Position numbers and translations under genes: made by a program. DNA of 64,000 nucleotides from Streptomyces griseosporeus (lineage in GTDB: Bacteria; Actinomycetota; Actinomycetes; Streptomycetales; Streptomycetaceae): the NCBI RefSeq assembly GCF_014656055.1, contig NZ_BNBR01000006.1, positions 496,001 to 560,000 on the forward strand, in the 5' to 3' direction. Shown here one piece after another: positions 1 through 7,559 of the stretch. A model generated the notes under the pieces. It made no database searches. It worked only from the letters and a program-made list of their open reading frames with translations, and was not told the origin of the DNA. Positions within the stretch are counted from its first letter, which is position 1; each line of letters begins with the position of its first letter.

Positions 1-44
1 AGGGGGACGAGGTCCTTGTGGAGGTCGGACGGGATCTCGATCAT
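1..44 (-). CDS. Nitrobindin-like (FABP family) heme-binding protein, N-terminal fragment
   Basis: Only the first 14 codons are inside the window; the gene runs off the left edge. The visible start (ATG, then residues MIEIPSDLHKDLVPL) matches, from memory, the N-terminus of the streptomycete FABP-family/nitrobindin proteins, beta-barrel heme proteins related to Mycobacterium tuberculosis Rv2717c. It follows the small membrane-protein gene on the same strand by 22 bp, so the two are probably co-transcribed. The family assignment rests on a short segment and is moderately secure. Confidence 0.6.
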   Translation of the reverse strand, partial: MIEIPSDLHKDLVP

Positions 45-66
45 GAGTGAGGTTCCTGGAGAGGGG

Positions 67-165
67 TCAGCGCTGGCCCTGGTACAGCTTCTTCACGGTC
101 AGTCCGGCGAAGGCGAGGACGCCGACGCAGACCAGGACCAGCAGGGTTTCGAAGAAGATCTCCAC
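67..165 (-). CDS. Small single-pass membrane protein, 32 aa
   Basis: A 33-codon ORF starting with GTG. An AAGGAG ribosome-binding site lies about 7 nt upstream of the start. The product is mostly one hydrophobic helix (FETLLVLVCVGVLAFAGLTV) followed by a short basic tail ending KKLYQGQR, typical of a single-span membrane microprotein. It lies 22 bp upstream of the nitrobindin-like gene on the same strand. Function is unknown. The strong Shine-Dalgarno, coherent hydrophobic core and clean stop argue for a real gene despite its size. Confidence 0.65.
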   Translation of the reverse strand: MEIFFETLLVLVCVGVLAFAGLTVKKLYQGQR

Positions 166-280
166 GGGGTGCTCCTTGCGGTGAGCGACAGGTGCGGTAC
201 GTACACAGAACCGGGCCCCAGCTTACGCGTCCGGGACCCGGCCCTCCTTGTGAGGTACGCCCTCGGGGAACGGCCCCCGC

Positions 281-1153
281 TCAGCCCAGCAGCTGGCTCT
301 GCAGGGTGACCGTCTGCTGGAAGGGCACGGCGGGGGCGGTGCCCTTGCGGGACTGGAGGATCACGGCCATCACGTCACCGGCGCCGACGTAGGCCTCACG
401 GGCCTGCACCGGGCCGTACGGCTTCGCCTCGACGAACACGGACCGCTGGACGCCCGACACCTGCGCGGCCTCGGGGTAGTCCTCGTCGAACACGGCGACG
501 TCGGCCTCGCGCACCGCGTACGCCGGGCTGCTGTACGAGAACACGTCGCCGAAGCCGCTCTCCACCACGGCCGCGGTGTTGAACTGGAGGAGGTAGATCC
601 GGGTCCGGGTGCCGTCCTCGGTGGTCCAGCCGCGTGCCGCGATGTGCCGCAGGCCCGCGTCGAGCAGCTTCTGCCCGAAGTCCTCCTGGTCCCAGCCGTC
701 CTTGTACTCGGCGAGGAAGGTCTTCGTCGGCAGCCAGCCGTCCGTGCCGCGCAGCGCCTTGTCCTCCACGGCCCCCTTCGGGGCGGGCAGCAGCAGGGCG
801 CGCAGGTCGGCGTAGTGGGCGCCGGCCTTGTTCTCCTCGGCGAAGGGCCCGGGGCTGCCGGCGGGCAGCGGCGGCTTGACCAGCGTCGGGTACTCCCAGC
901 GCCCGTCCGGCTCGGTCGCGAGACCGGGTACGTCCGTGCGCTCCATCCGCGTGATGCCGTACGCCGTCCCGGCCCCGACGGCCGCGAAGACGACGACGGC
1001 GGCGGTCCAGCGCAGGACGGCCCGCAGGACCCGGCGGTCCTTCTTCGGCGCCGCCGGCTGCGGCTCGGCCCCGACGTCCGCGGCCGGCGGGGGCGGCGGT
1101 TCCTCCAGGGTCGTCGGCGACGTCGCCGGCGTCGTCTGCTGCTGCTCGCTCAT
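281..1153 (-). CDS. Membrane-anchored protein, third of three tandem paralogs, 290 aa
   Basis: Starts at ATG (MSEQQQ), overlapping the upstream gene's stop by 4 nt. A longer open frame exists upstream but would cut deep into the neighbouring gene. Layout: Pro-rich cytoplasmic tail (1-40), one transmembrane helix (about 48-66), then an extracytoplasmic domain. The ectodomain carries a GTDGWL motif also present in the next gene and a variant (GDDGWM) in the third, so the three are diverged paralogs of one operon transcribed leftward. No enzymatic motif was seen and no named family was recognised. Confidence 0.8.
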   Translation of the reverse strand: MSEQQQTTPATSPTTLEEPPPPPAADVGAEPQPAAPKKDRRVLRAVLRWTAAVVVFAAVGAGTAYGITRMERTDVPGLATEPDGRWEYPTLVKPPLPAGSPGPFAEENKAGAHYADLRALLLPAPKGAVEDKALRGTDGWLPTKTFLAEYKDGWDQEDFGQKLLDAGLRHIAARGWTTEDGTRTRIYLLQFNTAAVVESGFGDVFSYSSPAYAVREADVAVFDEDYPEAAQVSGVQRSVFVEAKPYGPVQAREAYVGAGDVMAVILQSRKGTAPAVPFQQTVTLQSQLLG

Positions 1154-1989
1154 ACGGCCTCCCCCGTGTCCTGGATGCGGTCGAGCTGCCGGCGGAGCAG
1201 TTCGGCGGCTCCCTTCGTGTCGAGCGGCTTCGGCCCGTCCGCGGTCGCGGTGACCAGGACGTCGCCGACGTACGCCGTGCACACCATCGTGTCGAGCTCG
1301 CTGTCGTCGTCCTTGGGCGGCAGGAAGCAGCTGGCGTTCTTGTGGCCCTCGATCTTCGGCCCGGCGCGGAAGATCTCCAGCGCGTCGAGGAACGCGCTCT
1401 GGGACCTCGCCGTGTTCCGTACGGCCGTCTTGCTGTCCATCCGGGCGAGCACGAGGCGCATGGTGAAGACGCCGTCCTCGTTGTAGAGGCTCGCCTCGCC
1501 GCTGACGTAGCTGCGCATCGCCATGCCGGTGATGCGCTGCCGGTCGATCTCCTTCTCCAGCCGCTTGCGCAGGGTCCGCGGCAGGTCCTTCAGGGACTGC
1601 TTGCGCAGGGCGGTGGCCTGGGCGCCGCTGAGCTGGGCGTCCGCGCCGAACTCGCCGAGGTCGGGCCCGCGGAGCCAGCCGTCGGTGCCGTACGGCACGA
1701 GCATCCCGGCGAGGCCCTGCGCGGCCGGTGCCTTCTGCTCGGTGGCCTTGCTCTTGGGGAACTGCCAGCGCGGGGCGCCCGCGTCGCGGTCGGCGTCCCG
1801 CACGGTCACGACGGTGAACCCGACACCGGCGACGACGGCCCCGGCCAGCAGCACCGCCCCGGCCGCCTTGGCGATCCGTCCGCGCCGACGGGGCTTGTCC
1901 GCACCGGCCTCGGGGGCCGGGCCGGTCCCGGGCTCGGGCACGGCCGGCTGCTCCGGGGCCGTCGTCGGCTCCCTCTCCGTCTCGCTCAC
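1150..1989 (-). CDS. Membrane-anchored protein, second of three tandem paralogs, 279 aa
   Basis: Its start and stop each overlap the neighbouring genes by 4 nt, so it is translationally coupled inside a three-gene operon. Layout: acidic/Pro-rich N-terminus (1-35), transmembrane helix (about 41-61), then an external domain with the shared GTDGWL motif and two cysteines (ASCFLPP and MVCTAYVG) that could form a disulfide. No catalytic motif is visible. Membership in a paralogous trio is supported by equal size, equal topology and the shared motif; function is unknown. Confidence 0.82.
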   Translation of the reverse strand: MSETEREPTTAPEQPAVPEPGTGPAPEAGADKPRRRGRIAKAAGAVLLAGAVVAGVGFTVVTVRDADRDAGAPRWQFPKSKATEQKAPAAQGLAGMLVPYGTDGWLRGPDLGEFGADAQLSGAQATALRKQSLKDLPRTLRKRLEKEIDRQRITGMAMRSYVSGEASLYNEDGVFTMRLVLARMDSKTAVRNTARSQSAFLDALEIFRAGPKIEGHKNASCFLPPKDDDSELDTMVCTAYVGDVLVTATADGPKPLDTKGAAELLRRQLDRIQDTGEAV

Positions 1990-2765
1990 AGCCGCTCCAT
2001 CTGCCGCACCGCCAGGTCCATGATCGTCTTCTTGCTGATCGGCTTGAGACTCGTCACGAAGATCGACAGGACGATGTCCCCGCGATGCGCGATCGCCCGG
2101 GCCTCGTAGTAGGGCTCGTAGCCCGGTTCGCTCTCGGGCCGGTTGTGGACGAGCACCGTGCCCTTGGCAGTGCCGGGGAGCGGCCAGCTGTCGGTGTCCT
2201 CCTGGCTGTCCGCCCAGTACCGGCTGTCGTCGGTTTCCTCGGCTGCCTTGTACTCCTCCTCCTGCCGGAACTGGACCAGCCGGATCTCCACCGTCTGGTC
2301 GCCGGTGTCCCAGGCTGTGACGGCGGCCCTGCGGTACTCGCCCGCGACGAGGTCGCCGAACGCGTCGGCGGGCTTCTCGTACACCTCCGCGTACTCCGCG
2401 AGGTCCATCCAGCCGTCGTCGCCCGGCTCCCAGTCGGCGTCCTTGGCCCCCGCCGGCTTCCTCAGCAGCAGCTTGCGCAGGTCGCCGTCCGTCCTGACCT
2501 TGCGGTCCTGCGCGGCGGACAGGGGCTCGGGTCCCTTGCCCGTGGACTGGTTCAGCACCGGCTGGGACAGCGGCGGCAGCTTCGTCGGCGTGCGGTCGGC
2601 CTGGATCAGGTAGCCCGTGCAGGTGCCGGCCACCAGGCCGAGGACCGCGGCGGTGCGAATCAGCAGGGCCGTGCGGCCACGGCGACGGGCAGGACGCAGG
2701 GTGGGCTCGGGTATCGGCTCCGGCTGCCCTTCCCGCTCTTCGCGTTCTTCAACGACTTCTTCCAC
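1986..2765 (-). CDS. Membrane-anchored protein, first of three tandem paralogs, 259 aa
   Basis: First gene of the leftward three-gene operon; the start chosen is GTG (MEEVVEE). No convincing Shine-Dalgarno is visible, so the start is uncertain. A very acidic N-terminus and an Arg-rich stretch precede one transmembrane helix (about 34-54), then an ectodomain with a GDDGWMDLAEY segment equivalent to the GTDGWL motif of the two downstream paralogs. The 5' end lies about 60 bp from the divergent DsrE-like gene, so a shared promoter region is likely. No named family was recognised. Confidence 0.8.
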   Translation of the reverse strand: MEEVVEEREEREGQPEPIPEPTLRPARRRGRTALLIRTAAVLGLVAGTCTGYLIQADRTPTKLPPLSQPVLNQSTGKGPEPLSAAQDRKVRTDGDLRKLLLRKPAGAKDADWEPGDDGWMDLAEYAEVYEKPADAFGDLVAGEYRRAAVTAWDTGDQTVEIRLVQFRQEEEYKAAEETDDSRYWADSQEDTDSWPLPGTAKGTVLVHNRPESEPGYEPYYEARAIAHRGDIVLSIFVTSLKPISKKTIMDLAVRQMERL

Positions 2766-2823
2766 GACGGCGAGACCCGCCGGGGAGGCCGGGAGTTGTA
2801 GGGAAGTTGATTACGATTCGAAC

Positions 2824-3186
2824 ATGGCGAAGAAGCTCGTGATCAAGGTGACCGCGGGGGCCGATGCCCCCGAACGCTGCTCGCAGGCGTTCACCGTGGC
2901 GGCGGTGGCCGTGGCCAGCGGCGTCGAGGTGTCGCTGTGGCTGACCGGGGAGTCGTCCTGGTTCGCGCTGCCGGGCCGCGCGGCCGAGTTCGAGCTGCCG
3001 CACGCCGCCCCGCTGCCGGACCTGATCGACTCGCTGCTCGCGGGCGGCCGTATCACCCTGTGCACGCAGTGCGCGGCCCGCCGGGAGATCACCGAGAAGG
3101 ACGTGATCGAGGGCGTGCGGATCGCCGGGGCGCAGGTCTTCGTCCAGGAGGCCCTGGCCGACGACACGCAGGCGCTCGTCTACTGA
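2824..3186 (+). CDS. DsrE/DsrF-like family protein, 120 aa
   Basis: Starts at the ATG giving MAKKLVIKVTAG; an upstream in-frame extension would run through the divergent gene. The protein looks like a DsrE/F-like Rossmann-type subunit: N-terminal beta strand KLVIKVTAG, helix with AFTVAAVAVASG, then EVSLWLTGESS. A pair of cysteines (TLCTQCAARREI, about residues 80-85) sits where sulfur-relay members carry the reactive cysteine. The sulfur cassette (rhodanese, SseC) lies about 1 kb away, so a persulfide role is plausible but inferred. It converges with the following gene. Confidence 0.78.
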   Translation: MAKKLVIKVTAGADAPERCSQAFTVAAVAVASGVEVSLWLTGESSWFALPGRAAEFELPHAAPLPDLIDSLLAGGRITLCTQCAARREITEKDVIEGVRIAGAQVFVQEALADDTQALVY

Positions 3187-3201
3187 CGGCCCGGCTCCCG
3201 A

Positions 3202-3462
3202 CTACCGCGGGTGCTTCTTGCCGTCCAGCTCGTCCCACCACTCGTCCGACTTCGGGTCGCCGGACGGATCGTCCCACCAGCGGTCCTCCGGGCCCCGCCG
3301 GTTGGCGACGATCGCGGCGAGCGGGGGGATGACCATGGCGACGACGCACATGGCGACGGCGGCGGGCAGGGACCACAGGCGCACGACCCCCCACGCCAGG
3401 ACGAACAGCGCCAGACAGCTGCCCATCATGGCGAAGTACACGTGACGTCGCCGTGCGTACAT
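3202..3462 (-). CDS. DUF3099-type small membrane protein, 86 aa
   Basis: The start chosen gives MYARRRHVYF. GGAGG sits very close to this ATG, so a GTG five to ten codons downstream is an alternative. Two hydrophobic segments (about 12-30 and 33-50) follow a basic N-terminus, and a Trp/Asp-rich soluble tail (RWWDDPSGDPKSDEWWDEL) follows. This organisation matches the actinobacterial DUF3099 family as I remember it. Function unknown. It converges with the DsrE-like gene and is separated from the upstream sulfur cassette by a strong hairpin. Confidence 0.78.
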   Translation of the reverse strand: MYARRRHVYFAMMGSCLALFVLAWGVVRLWSLPAAVAMCVVAMVIPPLAAIVANRRGPEDRWWDDPSGDPKSDEWWDELDGKKHPR

Positions 3463-3480
3463 GCCTCCAGCGTACGGCGA

Positions 3481-3521
3481 AGGGCCGCACCCCAGGCGTC
3501 CAACCCGTGGGGTGCGGCCCT
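3481..3521 (-). terminator. Factor-independent-type hairpin terminator
   Basis: A perfect 13-bp inverted repeat (AGGGCCGCACCCC and its complement) with a 15-nt loop. It lies 50 bp downstream of the sseC-like stop and just upstream of the DUF3099 start, so it probably ends the cysA-sseC transcript. No U-tract follows, as is usual in Streptomyces. Confidence 0.7.
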
Positions 3522-3571
3522 CCAGCCGTCGTGGGCCCGTCACCGGCCCTGATCCGGGAGGCTCACGCCTC

Positions 3572-3859
3572 TCAGACCGCGATCGCGACCTCTGCCAGAC
3601 CGCCCTGCTGGGCGACGACCGTGCGGTCGGCGGTACCGCCGGGGACGAGGGCGCGGACGGTCCAGGTGCCCTCGGCCGCGTAGAAGCGGAACTGTCCGGT
3701 GGCGGAGGTGGGGACCTCCGCGGTGAACTCACCGGTCGAGTCGAGCAGGCGCACATAGCCCTGCACCGGCTCGCCGTCGCGGGTCACCTGGCCCTGGATG
3801 GTGGTCTCACCGGGCTTGATCGTCGAGGCGTCGGGGCCGCCGGCCTTCGCTCCGCACAT
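3572..3859 (-). CDS. sseC: SseC-like DUF1416 protein
   Basis: A 95-aa protein starting MCGAKAGGPDAST, followed by a beta-rich carboxypeptidase-regulatory-like fold (IQGQVTRDGEPVQGYVRLLDSTGEF and onward). This is the DUF1416 family, called SseC in mycobacteria, where it is always next to the thiosulfate sulfurtransferase CysA. Here it lies 35 bp downstream of that gene on the same strand, so co-transcription is expected. An N-terminal Cys in the MCG start is conserved in the family as I recall. Its biochemical role is not established; a sulfur-metabolism link rests on genomic context. Confidence 0.88.
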   Translation of the reverse strand: MCGAKAGGPDASTIKPGETTIQGQVTRDGEPVQGYVRLLDSTGEFTAEVPTSATGQFRFYAAEGTWTVRALVPGGTADRTVVAQQGGLAEVAIAV

Positions 3860-3894
3860 GTTGAACTCCTTGAGGGGTAAAGGTCGGGGAGGTC

Positions 3895-4740
3895 TTACTT
3901 GTTGGCGCCGAGCTCGATCGGCACGCCGACGAGGGAGCCGTACTCGGTCCAGGAGCCGTCGTAGTTCTTGACGTTCTCCACGCCGAGCAGCTCGTGCAGC
4001 ACGAACCAGGTCAGGGCCGAGCGCTCACCGATGCGGCAGTAGGCGATCGTGTCCTTGGCGAGGTCCACCTGCTCCTCGGCGTAGAGGGCCTTCAGCTCCT
4101 CGTCCGACTTGAAGGTGCCGTCGTCGTTGGCGTTCTTCGACCACGGGATGTTGCGCGCGGTCGGCACGTGGCCGGGGCGCTGCGACTGCTCCTGCGGCAG
4201 GTGGGCCGGGGCGAGCAGCTTGCCGGAGAACTCGTCGGGGGAACGGACGTCGACGAGGTTCTGCGAGCCGATCGCCTTGACGACGTCGTCGCGGAAGGCG
4301 CGGATCGAGGTGTCCTGCGGCTTGGCCTTGTACTCGGTCTTCGGGCGCTCGGGCACCTCGTCGCCGGCGACCAGCTCGCGGGCGTCCAGCTCCCACTTCT
4401 TGCGGCCGCCGTCGAGCAGCTTGACGTTCTCGTGGCCGTAGAGCTTGAAGTACCAGTAGGCGTACGACGCGAACCAGTTGTTGTTGCCGCCGTAGAGGAC
4501 CACGGTGTGGTCGTTGGCGATGCCCTTCTCCGACAGGAGCTTCTCGAAGCCCTCCTGGTCGACGAAGTCACGGCGGACCGGGTCCTGGAGGTCCTTGGTC
4601 CAGTCGATCCGGATCGCGTTCTTGATGTGGTTCTTCTCGTAGGCGGTGGTGTCCTCGTCGACCTCGACGATGGCGATCGACGGGTCGTCCAGGTGCTCCT
4701 GAAGCCAGTCGGCGTCGACCAGGACGTCGCTGCGGCTCAT
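3895..4740 (-). CDS. cysA: Thiosulfate sulfurtransferase (rhodanese) CysA
   Basis: A 281-aa two-domain rhodanese of standard length that moves a sulfane sulfur from thiosulfate to an acceptor. The N-terminal domain (about 1-140) is the non-catalytic copy: its active-loop equivalent reads YGGNNNWFAS. The C-terminal domain holds the catalytic loop CRIGERS with the nucleophilic cysteine at residue 235. GGAGGAG about 8 nt before ATG fixes the start. It lies between a short leader peptide upstream and sseC downstream, a conserved actinobacterial arrangement. Expression is probably tuned through the leader peptide in response to cysteine supply, an inference. Confidence 0.93.
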   Translation of the reverse strand: MSRSDVLVDADWLQEHLDDPSIAIVEVDEDTTAYEKNHIKNAIRIDWTKDLQDPVRRDFVDQEGFEKLLSEKGIANDHTVVLYGGNNNWFASYAYWYFKLYGHENVKLLDGGRKKWELDARELVAGDEVPERPKTEYKAKPQDTSIRAFRDDVVKAIGSQNLVDVRSPDEFSGKLLAPAHLPQEQSQRPGHVPTARNIPWSKNANDDGTFKSDEELKALYAEEQVDLAKDTIAYCRIGERSALTWFVLHELLGVENVKNYDGSWTEYGSLVGVPIELGANK

Positions 4741-4875
4741 GCTCGTTCTCCTCCGGGGCAGTCGCGGCGGGGGTGTGCAGGTGAGAGGGGGTGCGCGCCC
4801 AGCGGTGAGCGGCGCACGGAGGCCCTGGTGCAGGGCGGGGGGATGCGGAAGGGATGCCTTGCGGCCGCCTTCCGG

Positions 4876-4956
4876 TCAGAAGGGGCGACAGAGCATGGCG
4901 GCAACGCGGCACAGGTCCACTGCCCGCCGCTTCGTGAGATCCGCCTGTCGCTTCAT
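4876..4956 (-). CDS. Cysteine-type putative leader peptide, 26 aa
   Basis: ATG-initiated peptide ending in DLCRVAAMLCRPF just before the stop, with two cysteines in the last 11 residues. Peptides ending CRPF are recurrent in streptomycetes upstream of sulfur and cysteine genes and are annotated as putative leader peptides. It lies 135 bp upstream of cysA on the same strand. A role as a cysteine-sensing attenuator is inferred by analogy with mycobacterial Cys-rich upstream ORFs. A promoter-like sequence ends 7 nt before its ATG, so the mRNA may be leaderless. Confidence 0.8.
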   Translation of the reverse strand: MKRQADLTKRRAVDLCRVAAMLCRPF

Positions 4957-4963
4957 GCCGTCG

Positions 4964-4993
4964 ATCGTAGGGACGTCCGGGCGGGCGTGTCAC
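4964..4993 (-). promoter_or_regulatory. Candidate promoter of leader peptide-cysA-sseC
   Basis: Reading leftward, GTGACA (4993-4988) and TACGAT (4969-4964) are separated by 18 nt, a good match to housekeeping sigma-factor consensus. The -10 box ends 7 nt before the leader peptide ATG, so transcription would start at or next to the start codon. Confidence 0.55.
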
Positions 4994-5174
4994 CGGCGTG
5001 TCGGATGGTGAGACGCGATCGTCCGCACTGCGAGATCAGAGGCGATGGCGTGCCGCCTGCGCACCCCCCGCGGGTGAGCGGCCGCGCCGCCCTATCTACG
5101 CTGCGGACGGCCCCGTCTCGCCAGTCGGACAACCGGCCCGCCGCGGGCCCCGCGTGTCCGCTCCGGGGTCGTCC

Positions 5175-5909
5175 CTACCCGGCGAGCCGTACGTCCGAAC
5201 CCCGCACGCTGATCTCCAGGCCGTCCCGCGCGGCCCGCACCGAGTCCAGCCGGACGTTGCCCGGCAGCTGCTCGATCGTCTGCTGGAAGTCGGTGACGGA
5301 ACGGACGGTGTTCTCGGCGAGTTCGATGCCGAGGTCGGGCAGCGAGTCCGCGTGCACCCGCACCGTGTCGCCCTGGACGGTGACCGAGCTGAGCACCGAC
5401 ACCGGGCGCGGCAGATGGATGCCGAGGACCGTCGCGTCGACCTGGATCCGGATCTTGCCGTTGCCGCCGTCGGAGAGGCCGATCACCCTGGCGGTGACGC
5501 CCCGGGTGACCCGGGTGGGCTCGGACTTGGCGGCCTTCAGCAGCTCGTCGTAGCCGATGGTCGCGGTGCCCGTGGCGGTCTTCGCGGTGGCGGAGCTGTA
5601 GTCCCCGGAGAACGTGACGCCCTTCATGTGGGCCTCTATGTCGTCGATGCGGATCGTGCGCCCGTCGTCGCCGGTGGGCGCCTGGTAGTCCTTGATGCCG
5701 ACCTCGACGTCGTCCAGCTCGCCGCTCGCGACCTGGGTGAGGAAGGGGAACCCGTGGATCGACACGTCGGGCGTGGCGGCCAGGCCCTCGCTGCTGCGCA
5801 CCTGGTCCGCGGCCTCGTTCTCGGCGAAGTGCACGGCGACCCGGTCCGCGATCACGAACAGCACGCCGAGGATCGCTACGACGACGAGCAGTATTCGCAG
5901 TGCGCGCAT
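5175..5909 (-). CDS. DUF2993 (LmeA-like) lipid-binding-type protein
   Basis: 244 aa with the start taken at ATG (MRALRILLVVV), preceded by AGGGGGA about 8 nt upstream; a TTG two codons earlier is possible. A signal-anchor helix (about 3-22) is followed by a beta-rich domain with the pattern of DUF2993: HGFPFLTQVASGELDDVEV, then repeated amphipathic strands. Mycobacterial LmeA, of this family, binds phosphoinositides in the periplasm and supports lipomannan maturation. Here a surface lipid-binding role is only inferred. It stands alone; its 3' end faces the cys leader promoter region. Confidence 0.82.
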   Translation of the reverse strand: MRALRILLVVVAILGVLFVIADRVAVHFAENEAADQVRSSEGLAATPDVSIHGFPFLTQVASGELDDVEVGIKDYQAPTGDDGRTIRIDDIEAHMKGVTFSGDYSSATAKTATGTATIGYDELLKAAKSEPTRVTRGVTARVIGLSDGGNGKIRIQVDATVLGIHLPRPVSVLSSVTVQGDTVRVHADSLPDLGIELAENTVRSVTDFQQTIEQLPGNVRLDSVRAARDGLEISVRGSDVRLAG

Positions 5910-6039
5910 GGCCAAGGTCCCCCTACTGGACGGTCACGTCCGACCACCGTAGCCCCGCCCCGCACGCGGACCGGCCGGCCCCCCGGTCACTGTCGATCAT
6001 CTGTGACACGGCGGGCCGGCGGTACGTGTCCGCCGCGGG

Positions 6040-7239
6040 TCAGCCCAGGGTGCGGCCGAGCACGTAGACGACGGGTGCCGCGGCCGTCAGGGGCAGGGCC
6101 ACGCCCGCCGTGAAGTGGACGAAGCGGGACGGGTAGTCGTAGCTCGCGACGCGGTGGCCGATCAGGGCGCAGGCCGCCGCCGCGGCACCGAGCAGGGCGC
6201 CCTTCGCGCCGAGGCCGGCCATGCCGCCGACCGCCACGCCCGCGCCGGCCGCGGCCAGCAGCGACACGACCACGGAGGCGGGCGTCGGCAGCGGCAGTGC
6301 CCGCGCCACCAGCGCCACCGCGACGGCCGCCGCGCCGACCGTCACCGCGTCCGGGCCGGCCGCGAGGTACCCGGCCGCGACGACCGACAGGGCGGCCGAG
6401 ACGACCGTCGCCATCAGGCCGTACATCCGCTCGTCCGGGTCGGCGTGCGAGCGCAGCTGGAGGACGAGGCAGAGCAGCACCCACACGCCGAGCGTGCCGA
6501 GGATCGCCGCCGGCCCGTGCTCCCGCCCGGCCGTGAGGACGGCCGCGTCGGCGGCCAGCGCGCCGAGGAAGGCCAGCGCGATGCCCTGCCGGGCCGGCCA
6601 CATGCCGTTCAGCCGGAACCAGCCGGCCGCGGTGACGCCCTGGAGGACGACGAGGGGGACGAGCAGCGCGTACGTCCCGAGGGCCGCCGTACCCGACAGC
6701 AGCAGCCCGAGCAGCGCGGTGAGCGCGGCCGGCTGCATGCCGGGCTCTATGACCGGCGACCGTCCTTCGAGCCGGGCGCGCTGGGCGTCGGTGATGCGGG
6801 CGTTGCCGGCGAGGGTGGCGGGGCCGTAGGAGGGCTCCTCCTCCTCGCCGCCGGCGGGGGCCGACGCCTCGGGGTGCGGCTGCGGCTGCGGCTGCGGCTG
6901 TGGTGCCTGGTACGCGTAGGGGTCCGGCTGGGGGGCGGCGTACTCGTGCGGCGGCAGGTACGCCGTCTCGGTCACGCCGGCCGCCGCGACCGGCGCCTGC
7001 ATCTGGGTCTCCCAGGTCTGCCCCTGCCACTGCTGGGTGTTCTGCTGAGGGTCGTCGTAGGGCTGCTGGTACGGCTGGTGCGCCGCCCACCCCTGCTGCT
7101 GCCCGTACGCGTCCTGCCCCGCGTACTGCTGCGGAGAGGACTGCGCATACCCCTGCGGTTCCTGCTGCTGCGGCTGCTGCGGCTGCTGGTACGGGTGGGG
7201 CTGATACGGATGGGGCTGCTGATACGGCTGCTCGGTCAT
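6040..7239 (-). CDS. Integral membrane protein with long Pro/Gln-rich N-terminus
   Basis: 399 aa. Residues 1-150 are low-complexity, dominated by Gln, Pro and Tyr (QPYQQP-type repeats), then acidic. Residues about 170-399 contain some seven or eight hydrophobic helices rich in Ala, Gly, Leu and Val, with few charged loops. No transporter signature was recognised. The gene lies 7 bp downstream of the MoaD-like gene and is probably co-transcribed with it. Its nucleotide-level repetition in the N-terminal part is typical of streptomycete disordered leaders. Confidence 0.83.
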   Translation of the reverse strand: MTEQPYQQPHPYQPHPYQQPQQPQQQEPQGYAQSSPQQYAGQDAYGQQQGWAAHQPYQQPYDDPQQNTQQWQGQTWETQMQAPVAAAGVTETAYLPPHEYAAPQPDPYAYQAPQPQPQPQPHPEASAPAGGEEEEPSYGPATLAGNARITDAQRARLEGRSPVIEPGMQPAALTALLGLLLSGTAALGTYALLVPLVVLQGVTAAGWFRLNGMWPARQGIALAFLGALAADAAVLTAGREHGPAAILGTLGVWVLLCLVLQLRSHADPDERMYGLMATVVSAALSVVAAGYLAAGPDAVTVGAAAVAVALVARALPLPTPASVVVSLLAAAGAGVAVGGMAGLGAKGALLGAAAAACALIGHRVASYDYPSRFVHFTAGVALPLTAAAPVVYVLGRTLG

Positions 7240-7246
7240 CGCCGGC

Positions 7247-7501
7247 TCACCCTCCTGCGAACGGCGGGAGCACCTCGACCGTGCCGCCCTCGGTCAGCCG
7301 TACCGTCTCGTGCCCGCGCGTCCCCACGGGGTCGCCGTCGATGAGGAACGAACAGCGCTGCAGCACCCGCGTGAGTTCGCCGGGGTGCTTCGCGCGTACG
7401 GCGGACAGCGCGTCGGCGAGGGTGTCCGCGTCGTACGGCTCCTCGGCGACCCCGGCCGCGGCCTTGGCGGCGGCCCAGTAGCGCACCGTGACCTTTGCCA
7501 T
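7247..7501 (-). CDS. MoaD/ThiS family ubiquitin-like sulfur carrier
   Basis: An 84-aa beta-grasp protein (MAKVTVRYWAAAKAAAG and onward) ending in the diagnostic Gly-Gly (VEVLPPFAGG). That C-terminus is adenylated and thiocarboxylated by an E1-like partner in molybdopterin or thiamine biosynthesis and in related sulfur-transfer pathways. The YWAAAKAAAG opening resembles MoaD more than ThiS. No moaE, thiG or E1 gene lies nearby, so the pathway served here is not defined. The next gene downstream starts only 7 bp away. Confidence 0.88.
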   Translation of the reverse strand: MAKVTVRYWAAAKAAAGVAEEPYDADTLADALSAVRAKHPGELTRVLQRCSFLIDGDPVGTRGHETVRLTEGGTVEVLPPFAGG

Positions 7502-7559
7502 CTCGTCCCTCTGGTCGGTTCGGCGGTGAGCCGGTCGGTCGGCTGTGAACACCGAAAGG

